Shown here in pieces: positions 22,817 to 34,131 of a DNA stretch of 64,000 nt. This DNA comes from Coffea arabica (taxonomy: Eukaryota; Streptophyta; Magnoliopsida; Gentianales; Rubiaceae). The stretch spans positions 16,389,638 to 16,453,637 of the forward strand of contig NC_092314.1 in the NCBI RefSeq assembly GCF_036785885.1. The letters are read 5' to 3'. The number at the start of each line of letters is the position of its first letter. The first letter of the stretch is position 1. Under the pieces are notes generated by a model that was not told where the DNA came from, ran no database searches, and saw only the letters and a list, made by a program, of their open reading frames with translations. The translations under genes and the position numbers were made by a program.

Positions 22817-23698
22817 CGGTTTGACTATTTCTTCTTGACAGGAGGCTTGGGTGTTCTTGGGGGTTTCTCGACTGATTTTGTTTCCAGAGCTTTCGATCTC
22901 ACCCAAGATGAATCAGATCAGCTCCTGACGTGCCAAACCGGTGCTTTAATTGTCAAGCTTGTTGAGGGTCAAACGTTGCACGATCCATGCAAAGATGCTG
23001 ATCACATCGAGATGTTATTCGACTTTGAAAGTGCCAAGCCCAGCATCCACGTCAATCAGGGCGGGTCAATGACCATTGCTACTCCTGAAAATTTTCCTTT
23101 TCTGGAGAAAGTGGGACTATGTGCTAATGTCGTGAAGTTGGATCCGTTGTCCATGTTAACCCCATGTATACCGCTGATGCATCCTTCCAGTTGATTTACT
23201 TCGCTAAAGGCAGTGGTGTGATTCGAATTTCGGGTATGACTGGTGGGAAGGCATTGGACGCCCGGGTGCAGAGCGGCCAGTTACTCGTCGTGCCTAAATT
23301 CTTCTCTGCTGCCAAGGTTGCAGATGGAGATGGATTGGAGTATTTCTCTGTTGTCACATCTTTAGAGTAAGTTTTAGTTTGAAGATTATATACTACTATT
23401 GTTCTTCCTTGGACTGTTAAGCAAGAAAGGGTTGAAGATCATGGGCTGAGTGAATCTGGCAGAATTTTTAAACCCATCATTTTTTCTCAAAAAAAGGCAG
23501 TAACAATTGGAGATTCTCATTACTTTTTTTTTTGTTTGCCTTTTGCAGGCCATCTTTTGTTCAGTTGGCCGGGAAATGTCATTGGAAGGCAATGGCTCCC
23601 TCGGTTCTACAAGTTTCTTTCAATGTTATCCGGGGTTCGTGGAACTTTTCAAAAACAAGATTGCCAAGGGTCAAATTATTGTTCCTCCTAAGAATTGA
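22817..23698 (+). pseudogene. Cupin (11S globulin-like RmlC-type) gene, C-terminal half, frameshifted
   Basis: The text matches the second half of plant legumin-like cupins of the At1g07750/At2g28680 type, from memory of that family. The reading starts at RFDYFFLTGG (22817) with no upstream first cupin domain. It runs through GGFSTDFVSRAFDL and the second barrel to LDPLSM; a 1-bp shift near 23160 is needed to continue with QLIYFAKGSGVIRI and VVPKFFSAAKVADGDGLEYF. A GT-AG intron (23367-23548, 182 bp, donor GTAAGT, acceptor TTTTGCAG) is kept and joins SLE to PSFVQLAGK in phase. A second frameshift near 23625 separates VLQVSFN from the expected end FVELFKNKIAKGQIIVPPKN. The retained intron rules out a retrocopy. 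Missing N-terminal half plus two frameshifts: pseudogene. Confidence 0.82.
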
Positions 23699-26600
23699 GT
23701 TGAGAAATAGGACTTAGCAGCTGCTGGAGCTGGACTACAAAGGCTAAAATAAGATACAGACTGCATCTAGATCATTGCCTTGAGAGGCCACTTAATTTGT
23801 CATAATCTGAATTAATTAGTTCTCAAGTTTGGGGTCTATGTTTTATATTATTTCTGGCCAACTTGTTCGCGTCTTTGAGATCCGTGCTTAGTATTATTTC
23901 TCGCCCATATTAGTTTTTATCATATGTTTATTTGATAATTTTCCTTTTCTATAGAAGAAAATTCAAACATTAACAAAATTGGAAAGTGTTCTTTGAATTT
24001 TTTTCCTCCGCATTGCGATATATTTTTTTTGTTCCTCGGGTGTCCGGTCTACATGGGTTTGATGCTGGTCTGCACTCCTGACAGCTCCAGTGGTTCCCCC
24101 TTACAACCTCGATAACATGAAAATCATGCCTTTTTTTGCGTTGCTCCTCTTTTGCATCTCTAGAAAACATTTGTCTTTTACTACCACTTTATTTGGAGGT
24201 CTTCCAAGGCTGACATTATTGATGCATTAAATCAATATTATGCATTCACACTGTTATCCATAGGCCCTCAGTGTCTCTGTCTCTGTCTGTTATTGAAGCA
24301 AGAAAAGGGTTTGAAAAGAAGCAAAATAACAGGAGTAAGGGGAGAAAGATATTGCCCGAGAGCTCGGATTTCCAACATAAATTTACGTATATATATGCAT
24401 TCCAAGTGTCCATTATTTGTTCAACCTTCAAAATTACTCTCTTGACCTCTTCTTCCTTTCAAGATCTCCTCTGTCCTCACCTACGAAAAATGATTCTTTG
24501 TTAGTACTCCAACTTTCAAGTCTACTTAAATTGGTACCATTCTAATATCTTATCTAAAAAGGGAGAAAAAAAACTTAATTGAGTGAGCTTACTCATACTC
24601 TAAAATGTAGACGCGTGCAAAATTTGAACTATGCTACGTATCTCAACCGATATTAATCTATAAACGAGTTTACCTAGATCTTTCTTAGCATTAATTTCCA
24701 CATATTTAATTGAACTTATAGATCAAATTACCCAAATATTTAGTTGCTTTTAACCCCTAAATACATAAGCGAAAATCATTGAAGATCAGAGTTTTGCTAT
24801 GTCTACCATCTTATAATTGATATATGTTAATTATAAAATTGCAGTGAAAGAATTTTGATTCGTTTTGATTCATCAAGTTTTGTGTGCACAAAAAAATTAA
24901 TGCATTATAAAAATATTTATCAATCATTTGTGTATTTTTTTAACTCTTTTTTTGATTTCACATACATCAAATTACAAAAAATTTATTTTAAAAAAATCCC
25001 AAATAAACTTTTGGTTTTATAAATTGATCATAGAGTATGAATATCAGGCCATGCAACATGTTATTCACGGTACCCCACAAGCGCACCAACGACTTTATTT
25101 CAAAGTTCAAACTTCAAACGTCTCTCTCCTCTCTCTTTCTTTCTGACTGCATATCCATGCACTGCAGCCTTTCTTCCTTGGTTATCAAATTTTACCGCCT
25201 GAGCCGAGCTCTCTCTTGTATCAAGAACAATTGTCCCATGCATCTGTAAATGCCACTCAATGCCCTCAACCTAAGGCCTTTTCTCTTCACTTTTTATGCG
25301 GGTTTGTGGGGAGACTTCTAAATCTTTTCCTGTTCTTTCTACTTTTTTATTTCTTTAGGTGCATAAAAGCAGTAACAAGTGTCAAATTTTTGATGAACAT
25401 TCTTCCCTTTGTCACTTCCTTCATCCACAACTAGAAGAGCAACATATTCACGGTTTGATTCTGATTTATGTCCTTTGTAGTTCGTTCTTGATACCGCATG
25501 TTCGTTGATGTTTATGACCAGGTTCGTTGGGGTTTATTTTGTTTCTTTTAATTGCTGAAGAAAGGGGTAATATTAAAGTTTGAGAACAGTACATTTCAGA
25601 TTCTGGGTGTCTGTTGTGATTTCTTGGATGCCCTTTCTGGGAGCTGATTATCCAGCTTAATTTCTCTGGTGTTATTTGACGAGGTCTAACATGTTCAATG
25701 CATGACTCTGTGGATTAAATCTTTGCAAAGTATAGCATGTTTAGTGTCTCCTGTAATCTTCAGATCTTGCTACTCTGATCAATGATTATGCTTTTGAATC
25801 TGTTTGAGAAGTGTCTTTGCGCTCAATATTGGTAGTAGTAGCAGTTGTTGGTTTTTTTTTTTTTTTTGTGGTGTTCCCTTCAAGCAGCGGTTTTGTACTT
25901 GGTTGTTTGCTATTCGCCATGTGCTTCTTTTACCATTTTTGTGAATTTGTTGTACAAGCTCATCACATGCCAGAGCCTGGAGTGAAAAATCTATAAAATT
26001 TTGGCATGAACATTCATACTTCTACATAGTGAAAAATCTTTAATTTTGGTATGAAGACAACATAGACCAGCTTACGCACGACTTTTGATCACATTGATAT
26101 GCGCATCTTGGTGAGCATACACATTTCGTTTCCTTTTTTCCACCCTCTTGGTCATATCTTATACTTCGTTATGCACAGACCCTTCCGCAATATATAACAC
26201 CGGGATTACATGAATCCAAAACTCCAACAATCAATCTCGCTAGTGGACACCGGGATTACTTCGTTATGCGGCCAAATTTGATCAAAACTGGACCACATTC
26301 GTTGCAGATCATGAATTTCGAAATGGCGAAGTTGTTCTCTTCATGCCCCAATCCAAATCCTGTTTTTCCATCATCATCTTCGATCGGAAAGGGAATAAAA
26401 GAATGTATCCATGGCACTATAATTTTAATATTTAGCCTCATGTTCTTTCCGTTTTAAGTTCATTTTGTTTCTTACTCAGACGTTGAAGGACTATGCTTTA
26501 ATCAGCTTTATACCGTTGTTTTACACCTTTACTGCTAACTCTGTTTTCCTTGTGCTTCTTTATATTGCCTTTCTTACACTATACGTTCAGTCTCTTCATG

Positions 26601-27292
26601 CAGCGTTCCTGCTCATGATACTGCGCTGCGCGGTTCTTGCCTCCTAGTCTTTATAAACATACGAAGTGATTGTGTGACGATGCATATGATATCATGCCTC
26701 TAATATTAAATAAAGTCGTTTGCTTTTTTTATTCCTAGGTCAGTCAGCATTTGAATTTTTTCCTTTGTTTTCAGTTAAGAGTTGTGTTGAGCTTTAAGAT
26801 TAACTTGTGTAGAGAATGATAGGAGAATGCATGAAATTTTTCTCGAACAAGGTTCATATGCTGACTTGAATTAAAGATTGGACCAAGAATTGGTTGAGCC
26901 TGCCTATCACAATTTATTAAAATCCTTGAAAAGTTGACTTGGTATTTCAGTTTCAAAATTGGCATATTTGTTTTCCAATTACAAAAAGAATTGGTCAAAC
27001 GAATGAAGCTCTATCACTAGCTTTGTAAATTAAGCGTTGACCGAAAGTTGCTACATGCCAATAGTAAGCATGGACTAAATACTCTTATTGTATAATGTAT
27101 ATTGTGGAAGCATAAAGTTGTTCAAGCAGAATTGAGCCAATTGACTACCTTTCAAAACATACAATTCTTGTAAAGAAAGACTAGAAATATGTTTGAATCA
27201 TCCATTCATTTTTTCAAAGAAAAAGCCACGGATGTCTTCCTTATCAGTTCATCGAACTGGCAACTTCATCTTGGTGATTCAGACCAGTAAGC
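23699..27292. other. Intergenic host DNA, no gene recognised
   Basis: About 3.6 kb, AT-rich, with only short reading frames of low-complexity composition (for example a Phe/Val-rich one at 25811). The phrase CACCGGGATTAC occurs twice (26201 and 26248). Several stretches look like old, unclassifiable repeats. I see no tRNA or structured RNA that I could defend. Confidence 0.5.
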
Positions 27293-27297
27293 AGCTG
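27293..27297. other. Target-site duplication AGCTG (left), Tat element
   Basis: AGCTG precedes the LTR at 27298 and follows the other LTR at 37673-37677. Confidence 0.92.
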
Positions 27298-27768
27298 TGA
27301 AGAAGCGCTGAGCTTCCCCCAGGAGAGCTGACCTGATCAGCTCGGGGTGTTGATGGGAGAGCTGACTCCAAGCCTGCAAGACAGAAAGGATGAGCTAACT
27401 GAGGGGGCCCGAGGGTGGTCCCCGAGGGCACTCCGACGGTCAAGTTAGTTTTCCGATGAGTAGAGTTCACGGGAAGTAGTAACAACCGGGAGTAGTTTGC
27501 CTATAGTCAGCGTACCTTGTACAGTGGACGTGCGTTATCATTTATACCTGCAAGGGAGTCCGACTTCCGCACGACGCGGGACTTGCCCAGTATAGATAGT
27601 ATCCCGCACTCAGGGGGATTACCCCCGACCTCTTCGGGATGGACCTTCGCCTCCCCTGGGAGCCCTAGTCGGTACGGCCCGAGGGGGCTCCCAGGGGTCT
27701 GAGGGCCAAGGCCCAGCTCGGCCATTCCTGGGCTGCCACGTGTCTGGGCCCAGAATGGGGCCTCTGCA
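27298..27768 (-). repeat. Tat 3' LTR, 471 bp
   Basis: On the minus strand TGCAGAGGCC...CTTCTTCA. Same length as the partner at 37202-37672 with two differences seen by eye. Confidence 0.95.
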
Positions 27769-27784
27769 CTAGCCCCCTAGATTA
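27769..27784 (-). other. Polypurine tract, Tat element
   Basis: Minus strand ATCTAGGGGGCTAG directly before the 3' LTR start TGCAGAGG. Confidence 0.6.
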
Positions 27785-28003
27785 GGTAGGACTGTCAGGC
27801 AGACCTAATCTACCTCCGCCGCGTGGGAGGCCAGGGCCGCGCACTACTCTGCCGAGGTCACTTCTGGTACAGTGCTGTCACAGGGACGCTGCGCCCGTGT
27901 CCTTTCAGCTGTCCCGCCTCTTCGGTTTTCGTGCCAGCATTAAACGCGTTCACATGGAGGTCGGTTCAAATTCACGCAGCCGTTTTCCCTCCACTCTTCC
28001 CCC

Positions 28004-28011
28004 CATAAATA
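28004..28011 (+). promoter_or_regulatory. TATA box of the antisense gene
   Basis: CATAAATA within CCCCATAAATAGGGG, about 235 bp before the ATG at 28245, in the plus orientation. A pyrimidine-rich leader follows, as in many plant promoters. Confidence 0.55.
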
Positions 28012-28244
28012 GGGGATGCCAAATTTTTCTCTGTCCCATTTGCCATTTCCGCTTCTTCTTGCGCTTTTCCAGTTATTACTCTCCCTGTGCACCCACATTT
28101 CCGTTTTCCAACAACTTCCGGCGCCCCGTGCCCAGATTCCGGCGAGCCTTCAGTCCTTCTCCTGCCGTCATCAGTAAGTCCTTGTTGCGATTCATCTTCC
28201 CTCTTTGCAGTGTCTCTTTCGCCTTCTGCCGCCTCCCAATTTTT

Positions 28245-30714
28245 ATGTCGGATCATTCCGGCGCCTCTTCCTCTGTTGCTGTAATTTCCGTCCGCCGCAG
28301 AGCCCCCCGAATCATCGTCCTCTCCTCGCCCTCACCCTCATCTTCGTCACCATCTTCTCCTCCTCCCCCTTCCTCTTCTTCCGCTTCTAGTCCCAGCTTC
28401 CACACTTCAGACCTGCTCGAGCCCACTGACACCATGAGCTCTCCTTCATCCCAGTCTCCTTCGTCCCATCCTTTTTCTGCCCGCGCTCTGGAGGAGGCGG
28501 CCGAGCTCGACGCCTTCCTCGACCGGGAGGCCACGACCACCCCCTCCCTCCAGTCCCCCCACGACTCCCCCGGCGGAGCCCAGGGCGGAGCTGGAGGGGA
28601 CAGGGATTCCTCCGGGGGGACTCCTGCCTCGGGGCAGGGGGAGGACCCCGAATTCTCCTATGGTTATCCAGACCTGCAGGAGGCCACCCTATCCCCCCAG
28701 GATTTGGCCGAGCTGGCTAGGTCGTACTCCATCCCTCCAACCTACGAGCCGAGGTTGGCCGGGCCCGACGACCGGGCCTGCCGACCTCCTCCTGGCTTCG
28801 TAGCCATCTATAGGGAGCAGCTCATCGCAGGGCTCCGTCTCCCCATCCATCCAGCTCTAACCGAGATTCTGAACCACTGGGGGCTCAGAATCACACAGTT
28901 TCATCCTACCTCCATCAGGATCATCACCGGATTCCTGATCTACTGCCTTCTCTGCGACATCCCTTACTCTCTTTCCCTCTTCCGAGCTGCCTTCATTCTC
29001 AAGGCCGCCCTCCCGGGGTGGTACTACTTCTCCCGCCGCGGCCCCCAGACCAAGGGGGGAAAAGGGACCCAGGAGTTGTTCTACGGGCTCCCCTCCTCCG
29101 TGAAGGACTGGAAGGAGGACTTCTTCTTTGTCAGGTCCACACATTTTCCACCCAATGTGTGGAAGGTTGGGGGAGTCAAAGCCGACCCCTACCCGGAGGA
29201 CCTGGACTACGAGACTCTCGGCCAGCTGTTGGGTTCCAAGGTGAAGCTCGATGTTACCAAGATCTCCACTGAGCAGATCTCCGCAGCCGGGCTGATGGGG
29301 ACGATGTCCGGATCCTCTGGGGAGGTGGCTACCCCCCAGCCCAAACTCGACACCTGTAACGCTGGCTCTGCCCCTGCCGCATTCCATAGTGTATAGTTTT
29401 CCTTTTGTTTACCCTTAACTGTCTTGCGTTTGGCTGATCTGGTGGTGTTAATTGCAGTGAGGAAGCTCTCCCAGCTACTGGGCGCACCCCTCGGGGAGGC
29501 CACTCCCAACCCCCAGCCTGAGGCTGCTCGGGGGGCCCCAGGTGGGGCCTCCACCCCGGGGGGCGGCTCAGCCCCCCAGAAAGTGACGTCACAACCCTCC
29601 CCCTCCAAGCAGGCCGCCAACAAGAAGAAAGCGGTCGGGCAGAAGAGGGGCAGGGCTGAGGAGGCCTCCCAGGTCGGGCAAAAGAGGCCCGCGCCGGCTG
29701 CTTCCTCGCCGCTCCCCCTTGTGTCATCTGGGGGTCCCGTCCACGTGGGCGTTGGCTCCGCTGAGGAGCATGCTCTGGAGTCCCCTCCTCCTAGCTTGTG
29801 GCACTTCCGCCACATCCTCCCCCAGAAGCCGGGCCCAACCCCCATTATGCACGATCCCCGCCACTTCTGCCCCTCCTGGAAGCTCTCCATCAACGATCGG
29901 GCCCAATTCCCTGAGGCAGCTCGGGAGCTGATGGTGGGCTCGGTCCTTCCGCGGGACAAGCGGTGGATGGAGCTCGCCGATCCAGCCGAGCTCCAGGACA
30001 TGTATTTCACCTCCCAGGCCCAAGTAAGTTTTCTGCCCCTGGGATAATTTGGCCTCCGTGTCTGGGCTGGGTAGTGTGACGCGCTGAACCGCTTTCTTTC
30101 TCCTTCAGGCAAACGCCGCTGGTGCCGCCCTGGTGACCCGCTTCTCCGAGCTGTCACCCGACCTGGAGAAGATGCGGGAAAAGAACCTGGAGGCGGAGAA
30201 GAAGCTGTCCCAGGCCCTCAAGGAGGCAAGCTCCCTCAAGGCCAAACTGGACAAGGCCGAGAAGGAGCTGGACGCCGCTCAGGTCCAGCTCGCCTCTACC
30301 AGGTCGGAGCTCGACCAGGAGAAGGCCGGTGTGGCCAAGCTGAGGGAGGAGCACGCCCTCGAGCTCTCCGGCACCGTCAGCCGGGATCGGAAGAGGGCTG
30401 TTCGGGAGTTCCTTACTTCCGACCAGTTTGAGGAGGACATCGCCCACCTCAACCTGCCCATCCTCCAGGTCGGCTGCACCCGCGCCCTGGACCAGGTGAA
30501 GAAGCTCAACCCTCCTGACCTCGACTTGGCGAGCTTCAAGGACTACAACCCTGCAGCCGAGGCGAGGCTGGACTGGCTCTTCGACGGGTATCGCAAGGGG
30601 CACCCCCTGAAGGAGCTGTCGAATCGGACTAACACCGGGGCCGAGCTGGAGGAAGTTCCCTTGGAGGAGGACGGGTCTCCTGGCCGAGCTGCCGGGAAGG
30701 AGCCAGTAGCCTAG
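28245..30714 (+). CDS. Antisense three-exon gene inside the Tat element (putative plant transposon protein family)
   Basis: Exons 28245-29388, 29458-30023 and 30109-30714 join in frame to about 771 codons. Introns are 69 bp (GTGTAT...TTGCAG) and 85 bp (GTAAGT...CTTCAG). I chose ATG 28245 (MSDHSGASSS) because the upstream frame reads through the TATA box and leader. Domains: a Ser/Pro-rich N-terminus (to about residue 95), then a globular block near residues 180-350 (REQLIAGLRLPIHPALTEIL, WKEDFFFVRSTHFPPNVW) that resembles the Pfam 'putative gypsy-type transposon' domain (PF04195). A basic, low-complexity region with VGQKRGRAEE follows in exon 2. Exon 3 opens with a coiled coil (EKMREKNLEAEKKLSQALKE). 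Tat elements such as Grande and RIRE2 are known to carry extra antisense genes; the function is unknown. All three exons are free of stops. Confidence 0.8.
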
Positions 30715-31080
30715 GGCGACGGCCACTCCAGAAACCCTTTCTGTCTTCTTGTAAGGATGTGACCATGCTCCAGTTGAAAATGCTCTTGGAGGTCCATCCA
30801 GGACGGAAGGGGTTTCCTGCTTCCAGGCTCCTGAATAGCCTTCACCACACGCCTCTCAACATGATTAAGGTGTACTTTCAGCTTCCACCCCGGTCGGGCC
30901 ACCAGCAGGTAGAACAGACATCAAAGGAGATTACCAGCTCGGAAATTTTGCGGTAGATAGGCAGGGCTCTTTGTAATAGATAGGCGGCTCAAGGATTCTG
31001 TGAGCTTTGTAATAGATCAGTTTCGAATGCATATATAAAACTGAAGGGTTATTTTGCATTTCTGGCCTGCTCCAATTCTG

Positions 31081-31513
31081 TTGTGCCGACCTCCCGGGTC
31101 GAACAGTTCATACCCCATTAAGCGTGTTCGTGCCGACCTCCTGGGTCGAATCTTTCACACTTCCGAGTGTAAGCGTTATGTGCGTTTTTGCCGACCTCTT
31201 GGGCCGAACACTTCACACTTCATTAAGCGTGTTCGTGCCGACCTCTTGGGCCGAACACTTCACACTTCATTAAGCGTGTTCGTGCCGACCTCCTGGACCG
31301 AACACTTCACACCTCGTTAAGCGTGTTCGTGCCGACCTCCTGAGTCGAACACTTCACACTTCATTAAGCGCGTTCGTGCCGACCTCTTGGGTCGAACACT
31401 TCACACCTCGTTAAGCGCGTTCGTGCCGACCTCCTGGGCCGAACACTTCACACTTCATTAAGCGCGTTCGTGCCGACCTCCTGGGCCGAACACTTCACAC
31501 CTCGTTACCCCTA
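31081..31513 (+). repeat. 47-bp minisatellite, nine units, hairpin-forming
   Basis: Units start near 31081, 31127, 31185, 31232, 31279, 31326, 31373, 31420 and 31467; from the third on they are exactly 47 bp. Core TTCGTGCCGACCTCYTGGGY followed by CGAACACTTCACAC. Each core folds: GTGTTCG(T)GCC pairs with GGCCGAACAC around a 9-base loop. The array lies between the antisense gene's stop (30714) and the end of pol (31683), both of which point into it. Confidence 0.9.
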
Positions 31514-31682
31514 GCCCCCCACTAGGACATTGAGCGAGGGAATGCTGAATGTGCTAGTGTAAGGTGCAGGCGTGAAAATTGTAAAGTGAAATAATTACAA
31601 GTGAAAATGGAAACGAGCTTTGATTGAATGAGAACAAAAATTCGGATTTCAGAGAACAGGCCACTGAACCCCCTGGTTTAAC

Positions 31683-33415
31683 CTATGCTACAAACAACCG
31701 CAAATTGGAGAAGTGCCAAGTCCGAGGTACTTCAGATCCGTCCATGTCGGCAAGCTTGCAGTAACCGGCCCGACCTACCTCAATGACCTTGTAGGGGCCC
31801 TCCCAATTTGGGTCGAGCTTGTTGGAACTGTGAGCTCGGCTGATCGAGTTCTTCCTTAGGACGAGGTCCCCGGGCTGGTACTGTACTGTCCTCACTTTGG
31901 CGTTGTGATAGCGGGCGAGCTGGCTTTTGTACTTAGCCATTCGAACAGCCGCTTCCTCACGCCTGGCTTCGAGCATGTCCAAGCTGCACCGAAGCTCTTC
32001 CTCGTTGGAGGTTGCCACGAAGTTCTGTGTTCTGGGTGAGGGGAGTCCGACTTCCGCTGGCACCACCGCCTCTACTCCGTAAGTTAGGGAGAACGGGGTC
32101 TCTTGGGAAGCCGTCCGGCGTGTTGTACGGTAAGCCCAGAGGACGCTGGGGAGCTCATCCAGCCAGCTCGATTGGGCGGACTCCAGTCTAGTCTTCAACC
32201 CTTGCAGAACAGTTCGGTTAGCGTTCTCCACCTGACCATTGGCTTGGGGATGACCAACCGACGTGAAGTGTTGGTTGATTCCGAGCTCAGCGCACCAGCT
32301 CCGGAAAGGGTTCTCGGCGAACTGGCGGCCGTTGTCGGATACCAGGACATGCGGAATCCCAAACCGGCAAACTATGCTCTTCCAGAAGAATCTCCGAATT
32401 GCCTTCCCCGAGATAGAGACCAGGGGCTCCGCCTCCACCCACTTTGTGAAGTAGTCAATGGCCACCACGAGGTGCTCATATCTCCCCGGGGCTCGGGGGA
32501 AGGGACCCAGGAGGTCTATCCCCCATTGAGCGAAGGGCCAAGGACTATGGATGGGAATCATCTCCTGAGCTGGCTGATGACGCAGCGAGGTGTGTACCTG
32601 GCAAGCTCGGCATTTCTGGACCAGATCTGCTGCGTCTCGGAAGACAGAGGGCCAGTAGTAGCCCAGAAGGAGGCACTTTTTGGCCAATACCCGAGATCCC
32701 ACGTGTGCCGCACATATTCCTTCATGGACTTCGCGCAGGACGTAATCACCTTCTTCGGGAGTCACGCACTTTAACCAGGGGGACAGATACGACCTCCTAT
32801 AGAGGGTACCCCCGGTGTAGGCGTACTTGGCAGCCCGGAACTGGATTCGGCGTGCCTCGGCTTTGTTTTCGGGGAGGGCACCCGAGTTGAGGAAATCTAT
32901 GAGGGGCGTCATCCAGGTGGCCGAGCTGTCTATAGTCAGGACCTGGACCTGATCGATACTTTTTTGTTTTACCACCTCTACCAAGACCTCCTTGCTCAGG
33001 TGGGCAAATGAGGAAGACGCCAACTTCGAGAGGGCGTCTGCCCGCTTGTTCTGGGACCTCGGCACCCGCTCTATTTCAAATGTTCTGAACAGGGCCATCG
33101 CCTCCCGTACCTTAGCCAGGTATTTCTTCATGACCTCATCCTTGGCCTCGTACTCCCCGCGGACCTGGAGGACGACGAGCTGAGAGTCGCTCCGAACTCT
33201 GACTGCGGTGACGCCCATCTGGTGGGCTATCCGCAGCCCCGTCAGGAGGGCCTCATATTCTGCCTCGTTGTTGGATGCCGGAAAATCGAACCTAAGCGTG
33301 TAGGTCAGTTCTTCTCCGGTTGGCGAGGTGAGCAGTAGGCCGGCTCCGCTCCCTTCCCTGCTCGAGGCACCGTCCACGAACAGCACCCAAGGCTGCTCCG
33401 CCGGGGGTGTCCGTG
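31683..33415 (-). CDS. Tat second RNase H and integrase
   Basis: One open frame of about 567 codons from 33386, extended upstream by a frameshift near 33410 from the preceding block. The first domain is the extra RNase H of Tat elements: LFVDGASSREGSGAGLLL (first catalytic D), NNEAEYEALLTGL (E), VRSDSQLV (D). Integrase follows: zinc region with two His (VHEG, AAHVG) and CRAC cysteines, then the core with GIDLLGPFP (D), VSDNGRQF (D) and NGQVENANRT (E). The C-terminal part has the GPYKVIEV and WHFSNLRLF blocks typical of gypsy integrase tails. The chain would remove RNA from the hybrid and insert the cDNA. No internal stop is present; all expected catalytic residues are there. Confidence 0.92.
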
Positions 33416-34131
33416 GGTGTCGGGGTCAACTCGGTTTGGTTTAAGTTAGCCCCCTCTGCAAGGAAATCTGCTAAGGCCTGGGCCTTGATCGCGGTGAGGG
33501 GCCGATAGCTAAGGTCGTGCTCGGCCAGCTCGACGGCCCACTTGGTCATCCTGCCCGACACTTCGGACTTGGTGAGTATCTGCCGTAGGGGCTGGTCGGT
33601 CAGTACTACAACGCGGTGAGCCTGGAAGTAAGGGCGGAGCTTGCGAGCAGCATGTACCAAGGCAAGGACCAGCTTCTCGGCGGGCGAGTATCGCGTCTCT
33701 GGCCCCTGCAGAACTCGGCTGACGTAATACACCGGCCTCTGAGCCCCCTTGTCCTCCCGTACCAAGACCGCACTAACGGCCTCGTTGCAGGTGGACAGAT
33801 ATAGGAATAGGGTCTCCCCTAGCTCTGGGGCGGTCAGAGTTGGCAGCTCGGCCAGATACGCTTTCAGGTCGGCGAACGCTTTTTGACACTCCTCGATCCA
33901 ACGAAAGTCCTTGGGCGCTTTTAAGACTCGAAAGAAGGGTAGTCCCCGAACCACGGAAAGCGAGAGGAACCTGCTCAGGGCTGCCATTCTCCCCGTGAGC
34001 CGCTGGACTTCCTTCACGTTCCTTGGGGGGTCATGTCCACGATGGCCTGGAGCTTGTCCGGGTTGGCCCGGATTCCGTCTCGTGACACCAGGAAACCAAG
34101 GAACCTTCCCGACCTGACCCCAAGGGTGCAC
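33292..34131 (-). pseudogene. Tat RT thumb/connection and degenerate first RNase H, frameshifted at both ends
   Basis: The block contains VKEVQRLTGRMAALSRFLS (RT connection) and an RNase H fold: FLYLSTCNEAVSAVLVRED, YYVSRVLQGPETRYSPAEKL and VVLTDQPLRQIL. The usual catalytic aspartate of the first strand is replaced (STCNEA), which is common for the first RNase H of Tat elements, whose function is taken by the second RNase H. Frame changes near 34020 (in a C-run) and 33410 (in a C-run) separate it from RT and from the second RNase H; one-base losses in homopolymers, real or sequencing errors, explain both. Confidence 0.85.

Noticed and set aside
25811..25996. Short hydrophobic frame resembling a signal peptide or membrane protein
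   Set aside because: Its Phe run comes from a poly-T tract; no homology or gene context.
27897..28244. Upstream extension (116 codons) of the antisense gene's first exon
   Set aside because: It spans the TATA box and a CT-rich leader and has no domain; the ATG at 28245 is a better start.
29207..30157. 316-codon minus-strand frame opposite the antisense gene
   Set aside because: Composition is shadow-like and it covers two introns and exons of the plus-strand gene; no domain recognised.
31081..31513. Regular 47-bp repeats suggesting a CRISPR array
   Set aside because: Units are contiguous with no unique spacers, and the setting is a plant retrotransposon. It is a minisatellite.
32103..32774. 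223-codon plus-strand frame opposite integrase
   Set aside because: Shadow of the integrase gene; no independent support.
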